The notes under the pieces: generated by a model
Seen by the model: the letters and a program-made list of their open reading frames with translations, nothing else
The model's database searches: none
What the model was told of the DNA's origin: nothing
Assembly: GCA_016297695.1 (NCBI GenBank)
Contig: JAEDGC010000022.1
Span: 1 to 25,766 of the forward strand
DNA length: 25,766 nucleotides
Source: Bacilli bacterium
GTDB taxonomy: Bacteria; Bacillota_I; Bacilli_A; RF39; UBA660
Direction: 5' to 3'
Made by a program: the position numbers and the translations under genes
Part shown: positions 23,462 to 25,766 of the stretch, one piece after another
How positions within the stretch are numbered: position 1 is the first letter of the stretch
How the letters are laid out: every line of letters starts with the position of its first letter

Positions 23462-24538
23462 ATGGATGGATTAACATTAGACCCAATAGCAAAAATTAAA
23501 GTTGTTGGTTGCGGTGGCGGTGGAAGTAATGCCGTTAATAGAATGATAGACGAAGGAGTTAAGGGTGTAGAATTTTATGTTGTAAATACTGATTTACAAG
23601 CATTAAATTGCTCACATTGTGAAAATAAAATTCAAATTGGAAGTACTATCACTGGAGGACGTGGAGCTGGTTCAAATCCTGAAGTAGGTAGAGAAGCAGC
23701 CTTAGAAAGCAAAAAAGAAATAGAAGAATCCTTAAAAGGTGCGGATATGGTCTTTATTGCTTGTGGACTTGGTGGAGGAACTGGGACTGGTGCTGCTCCA
23801 GTTGTTGCAGAAATAGCTCAAGGACTTGGGGCATTAACAGTTGCTATTGTCACAAAACCATTTAGATTTGAAGGAAATAAAAGAATGGAACATGCTTTAG
23901 TTGGACTTGAAGAATTAAAAAAACATGTTGATACATTAATTATTATTCCTAATGATCGTTTAAGAGAAATTATTGATAAAACAACAACATTCCAAGATGC
24001 ATTTAAAGAAGTTGATACTGTTTTACATAGAGGAGTTCAATCCATTTCAGATTTAATTGCTGTAACTGGAACAATTAACCTAGACTTTGCAGATGTTAAA
24101 ACAGTAATGGAAAAATCAGGTACAGCTTTAATTGGTATTGGTATGGGTGTTGGTGAAAATAGAGCAATTGATGCAGCAAGACAAGCTGTAACAAATTCAT
24201 TAATTGAAACAACTATTGATGGTGCTACTGATGCTATCATTAATATAACTGGTGGAGAAAACTTAACATTATTTGAAATAGAAGATGCGGTTGAAACAGT
24301 AAGAGAACTTGCAAATAATGATATAAATATTATATTTGGTTCTATACCTAATAAGAATTTAACTGATGAAGTTATTGTTACTGTAATAGCTACTGGATTT
24401 GATAAATCAACATCAGATGAAGGAGATACTACTTATGACAGAGAACAAAAAGAGTTACCTAAAAGAAGATTATCAGATGATGATTTAGATATTGAACTAG
24501 ATATACCTGAATTTTTAAGAAATAGAGATGATTATTAA
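23462..24538 (+). CDS. ftsZ: Cell division GTPase FtsZ
   Basis: Tubulin-like GTPase that forms the division ring. 358 residues: N-terminal KVVGCGGGGSNAVNRMI, the GTP signature GGGTGTGAAPVVA, the synergy-loop region NLDFADVKTVM, and the C-terminal conserved peptide LDIPEFLRNR that binds FtsA after a short linker (about residues 318-345). The linker is short compared with Bacillus, consistent with a slightly reduced length. ATG 23462 sits behind GGAGAG at a somewhat long distance; an ATG four bases later is out of frame. A terminator begins right at the stop codon. Confidence 0.98.
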   Translation: MDGLTLDPIAKIKVVGCGGGGSNAVNRMIDEGVKGVEFYVVNTDLQALNCSHCENKIQIGSTITGGRGAGSNPEVGREAALESKKEIEESLKGADMVFIACGLGGGTGTGAAPVVAEIAQGLGALTVAIVTKPFRFEGNKRMEHALVGLEELKKHVDTLIIIPNDRLREIIDKTTTFQDAFKEVDTVLHRGVQSISDLIAVTGTINLDFADVKTVMEKSGTALIGIGMGVGENRAIDAARQAVTNSLIETTIDGATDAIINITGGENLTLFEIEDAVETVRELANNDINIIFGSIPNKNLTDEVIVTVIATGFDKSTSDEGDTTYDREQKELPKRRLSDDDLDIELDIPEFLRNRDDY

Positions 24539-24564
24539 AATTGACTATAAAAGTCAATTTTTTT
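24537..24564 (+). terminator. Intrinsic terminator of ftsA-ftsZ
   Basis: AAAATTGACT (24537-24546) pairs with AGTCAATTTT (24552-24561) around ATAAA, followed by T. Confidence 0.9.
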
Positions 24565-24565
24565 C

Positions 24566-24597
24566 TTGGCAAAAGCCTTCGGGAGGGGGGGTATACT
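24566..24597 (+). promoter_or_regulatory. Unusual promoter with a G-rich, over-long spacer
   Basis: TTGGCA (24566-24571) and TATACT (24592-24597) are separated by 20 bp that include a run of seven G (24585-24591), exceptional in this AT-rich DNA. At 20 bp the spacing is unfavourable; loss of three G would give 17. Confidence 0.45.
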
Positions 24598-24633
24598 GGT
24601 AATATAGAATATACTAGTAGGGAGTGAAATTAT

Positions 24634-25296
24634 TTGAAAAAAAGTAATGAAAATATAAAATTAATAATTGGAATAATAGTAGCAATAATAATATCAAGTA
24701 TGATATCAATAAAAGCAGCAACAACCTTAGCAAGCTCATCAGTATATTATGATACCTCAAAAAGTGGGGGATCATCAAGTAATGTAAATGGTGCAATAGA
24801 TGAATTATATTCATTAACTACAGATAGAGAAAAATTAAAAGCAGAGATTTTAGATTTAACATGGCCAGTAGGTAGTGTATATATATCTACTACAGATAGT
24901 AGTGTAGAAAAAGTTCAAGAAAGATTTGGAGGAACATGGGTAAAATATGCCGAAGATATGACTTTAGTCGGAGCATCTTCAACTAAAGCAGTTAATTCTA
25001 CTGGTGGATTATCAAGCACTTTAATTAATACAAAGAACTTACCTACATTTAGCATTTCTGGCAATACTAATAATACAGGTAGTGGGTATAAATTTGGATA
25101 CAAGTCATCAACAAGAACAACATCTACTAATGGAAATCATAAACATAAATTGACTATTTCTTGGCCCAATAGTCAATATGGAACTAATAGTGCTTCAATA
25201 GCCAAGTATTCTCAAGATCCATATTCAGCTACATATGATTCGGAAACAACGGGTAATCATTCTCATACTGTTGCGGATACTATGCTAATAGTTTAA
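24634..25296 (+). CDS. Secreted or surface protein with phage tail-fibre-like domain (frameshifted)
   Basis: Starts at TTG behind GGGAGTG. A hydrophobic N-terminal segment (residues ~9-30) is a signal anchor or signal peptide, so the protein is exported. Residues ~70-115 (TWPVGSVYISTTDSS ... FGGTWVKYAEDMTLVGA) form the tail-fibre/baseplate-type repeat seen in phage tail proteins and some Bacillota surface proteins. His-containing stretches (NGNHKHKL, GNHSHTV) resemble the trimeric tail-collar tip. This frame stops at 25296, but the expected C-terminus continues in another frame to 25412; one base appears to be missing near 25280. As written the product lacks its final ~40 residues. No other phage genes lie nearby, so a domesticated surface protein is more likely than a prophage remnant. 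Confidence 0.7.
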   Translation: MKKSNENIKLIIGIIVAIIISSMISIKAATTLASSSVYYDTSKSGGSSSNVNGAIDELYSLTTDREKLKAEILDLTWPVGSVYISTTDSSVEKVQERFGGTWVKYAEDMTLVGASSTKAVNSTGGLSSTLINTKNLPTFSISGNTNNTGSGYKFGYKSSTRTTSTNGNHKHKLTISWPNSQYGTNSASIAKYSQDPYSATYDSETTGNHSHTVADTMLIV

Positions 25297-25412
25297 GTGG
25301 TATTGAATCTCATAAACATTCTTTTACAGCGACTTATACTAATAACAGTCAAGAAAGCATCAATATTCAAAATCCATATACAGCAGTATATATGTATAAA
25401 AGAACAGCATAA
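25281..25412 (+). pseudogene. Displaced C-terminus of the tail-fibre-like protein
   Basis: In a different frame from the upstream part, this segment encodes YANSLSGIESHKHSFTA and ends INIQNPYTAVYMYKRTA, the usual end of such tail domains. It joins smoothly if one base is added in the codon at 25279-25280. No separate start or ribosome binding site is visible. Confidence 0.7.
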
Positions 25413-25435
25413 ATTCACAAAAGTGAATTTTTTTT
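25411..25435 (+). terminator. Intrinsic terminator of the tail-fibre-like gene
   Basis: AAATTCAC (25411-25418) pairs with GTGAATTT (25423-25430) around AAAA, followed by more T. It begins in the stop codon of the displaced reading frame, supporting that frame as the true end of the gene. Confidence 0.85.
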
Positions 25436-25455
25436 GACGATAATTGTCGAAAGTA

Positions 25456-25483
25456 TTGCAAAAGAAAAATAAAGATATATAAT
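25456..25483 (+). promoter_or_regulatory. Promoter of the small toxin-like transcript
   Basis: TTGCAA (25456-25461), 16 bp, TATAAT (25478-25483). The predicted transcription start near 25490 lies just before the GAGAAGCAGA repeat. Confidence 0.75.
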
Positions 25484-25513
25484 AAGCACTCGAGAAGCAG
25501 AAAAAAGATGTTT

Positions 25514-25571
25514 ATCACTTTTCTATCTAAGGACAAAAGTTTTCAGGGGAGAAGAAGTAAAGGAAAGTGAT
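25514..25571 (+). promoter_or_regulatory. Predicted stem masking the ribosome binding site of the toxin-like ORF
   Basis: ATCACTTTTC (25514-25523) can pair with GGAAAGTGAT (25562-25571), 10 bp with one G-U. The right arm is the ribosome binding site of the ORF at 25577, so translation would be blocked in the folded messenger. Confidence 0.6.
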
Positions 25572-25576
25572 TGATT

Positions 25577-25657
25577 ATGGATAAAAAAGATTTAACAATC
25601 TTTAGATTATTTGTAATTATTTTTATATTGCTTTATATACTTGTAAAAGTAATATAA
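25577..25657 (+). CDS. Small hydrophobic peptide, candidate type I toxin
   Basis: A 26-residue ORF with a charged start (MDKKDLTIFR) and a single membrane-spanning segment (LFVIIFILLYILV) ending in KVI. Size and layout match small membrane toxins of type I toxin-antitoxin systems (Fst, BsrG/TxpA-like, Ibs/ShoB-like), but the sequence itself is not one I recognise. Supporting context: a strong promoter 94 bp upstream, a long structured 5' leader of about 87 nt, a ribosome binding site (AAAGGAAAGTG) that can be sequestered, and a convergent opposite-strand RNA ending just past the stop codon. Host-lysing or growth-arresting activity is inference. Confidence 0.55.
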   Translation: MDKKDLTIFRLFVIIFILLYILVKVI

Positions 25658-25659
25658 AG

Positions 25660-25752
25660 TAACAAAAAAAGCATCTTTATTCTAAACCTGAATAAAGGTG
25701 CTTAACACCAACATGTGGTAAGCATCAGTCCTTAAAGAATGTCTGCTTCTCA
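25660..25752 (-). ncRNA. Candidate antisense RNA antitoxin
   Basis: Read on the minus strand, a -10-like TATTAT lies at 25766-25761 (its -35 would fall outside the window), the RNA would begin near GAGAAGCAGA (25751-25742), contains a GCTTACCA...TGGTGTTAAGC hairpin, and ends at an intrinsic terminator at 25703-25664. Its 3' end would overlap the 3' part of the plus-strand transcript, the layout known for txpA/RatA and bsrG/SR4. The RNA itself is unproven. Confidence 0.45.
25664..25703 (-). terminator. Terminator of the minus-strand RNA
   Basis: AAGCACCTTTATTC and GAATAAAGATGCTT (minus strand, 25703-25669; 14 bp with one G-U) are followed by seven T. On the plus strand the same hairpin has no T tract after it, so it mainly ends the minus-strand RNA. 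Confidence 0.8.
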
Positions 25753-25766
25753 CTAAATAAATAATA

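Larger units (their letters stand above)
25492..25751. repeat. Inverted repeat bracketing the toxin-like locus
   Basis: GAGAAGCAGA (25492-25501) and TCTGCTTCTC (25742-25751) are perfect 10-bp complements. Each lies 8 or 9 bp after a -10-like hexamer on its own strand (TATAAT on plus; TATTAT on minus at 25766-25761), so both predicted RNAs begin with the same sequence. AAGGAC also recurs on each strand further in. Confidence 0.65.

Noticed and set aside
24634..24740. Type IV prepilin
   Set aside because: The hydrophobic N-terminus has no prepilin cleavage motif (Gly-Phe-x-x-x-Glu), so it looks like an ordinary signal anchor.
24634..25412. Prophage tail gene cluster
   Set aside because: Only one tail-like domain is present, fused to an export signal, with no capsid, terminase, integrase or att sites nearby.
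25456..25766. CRISPR array, 6S RNA or transposon ends for the right-hand repeats
   Set aside because: There is only one repeat pair, no spacers, no transposase and no target duplication, and a promoter, ORF and opposite terminator explain the structure better.
1..25766. tRNA or rRNA genes
   Set aside because: I found no CCA-ended cloverleaf or rRNA-like conserved stretch; GC-rich blocks expected for these are absent.

Overview
The window is about 25.8 kb of very AT-rich bacterial DNA with short intergenic gaps and many intrinsic terminators. The gene content (CdsA, RseP, class B PBP, MraY, FtsA/FtsZ, RNase J, a T-box leader on thrS, CotE) points to a low-GC Bacillota, probably a reduced gut Bacilli lineage near the Mollicutes/RF39/Erysipelotrichia. 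It uses the standard code: Trp is TGG, conserved genes have no internal TGA, and one gene ends in TGA. Two genes have sporulation signatures: a clear CotE homologue and a SpoVD-type PBP that keeps both redox cysteines.

Layout. 1-3.1 kb: a membrane protein with a possible OB-fold ectodomain, then cdsA and rseP. 3.2-5.05 kb: an alpha/beta hydrolase (Mbeg1/DUF2974-like), then two overlapping small genes that share an NNGIIS-x-GN-x-N motif. 5.1-8.2 kb: SpoVD-like PBP and mraY (peptidoglycan). 8.2-9.5 kb: rpsU, yqeY and a basic hypothetical protein. 9.6-11.7 kb: a 707-aa coiled-coil protein whose C-terminal half looks like a catalytically dead RNase II (RNB) fold. 11.7-14.4 kb: a T-box leader, a 75-aa helical ORF, a thrS without the TGS domain, and a hypothetical protein. 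14.66-16.7 kb: a two-gene operon ending in a transglutaminase-like protein. 16.7-17.1 kb (minus strand): HIT protein. 17.1-18.3 kb: cotE, rpsP, khpA. 18.4-21.6 kb: an RNase J homologue with a degenerate metal site, a ferritin-like helical protein, pgsA, and an HD hydrolase whose start is abnormal. 21.6-22.1 kb (minus strand): a small membrane protein. 22.2-24.5 kb: ftsA-ftsZ. 24.6-25.4 kb: a secreted protein with a phage tail-fibre-like domain, with an odd G-rich promoter and a frameshift. 25.45-25.77 kb: a compact locus resembling a type I toxin-antitoxin system.

Most of the window is housekeeping: phospholipid synthesis (cdsA, pgsA), the lipid II and septal wall pathway (mraY, PBP, ftsA, ftsZ), translation (rpsU, rpsP, thrS) and RNA metabolism (khpA, RNase J). 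The most notable non-routine items are the toxin-like locus at the right end, the paired RHIM/amyloid-like motif genes at 4.3-5.05 kb, the two putative catalytically dead nuclease folds, the thrS operon arrangement, the possible phase-variable promoter at 24.57 kb and the poly-A junction between pgsA and the HD gene. All functional claims come from reading motifs; no searches were run.
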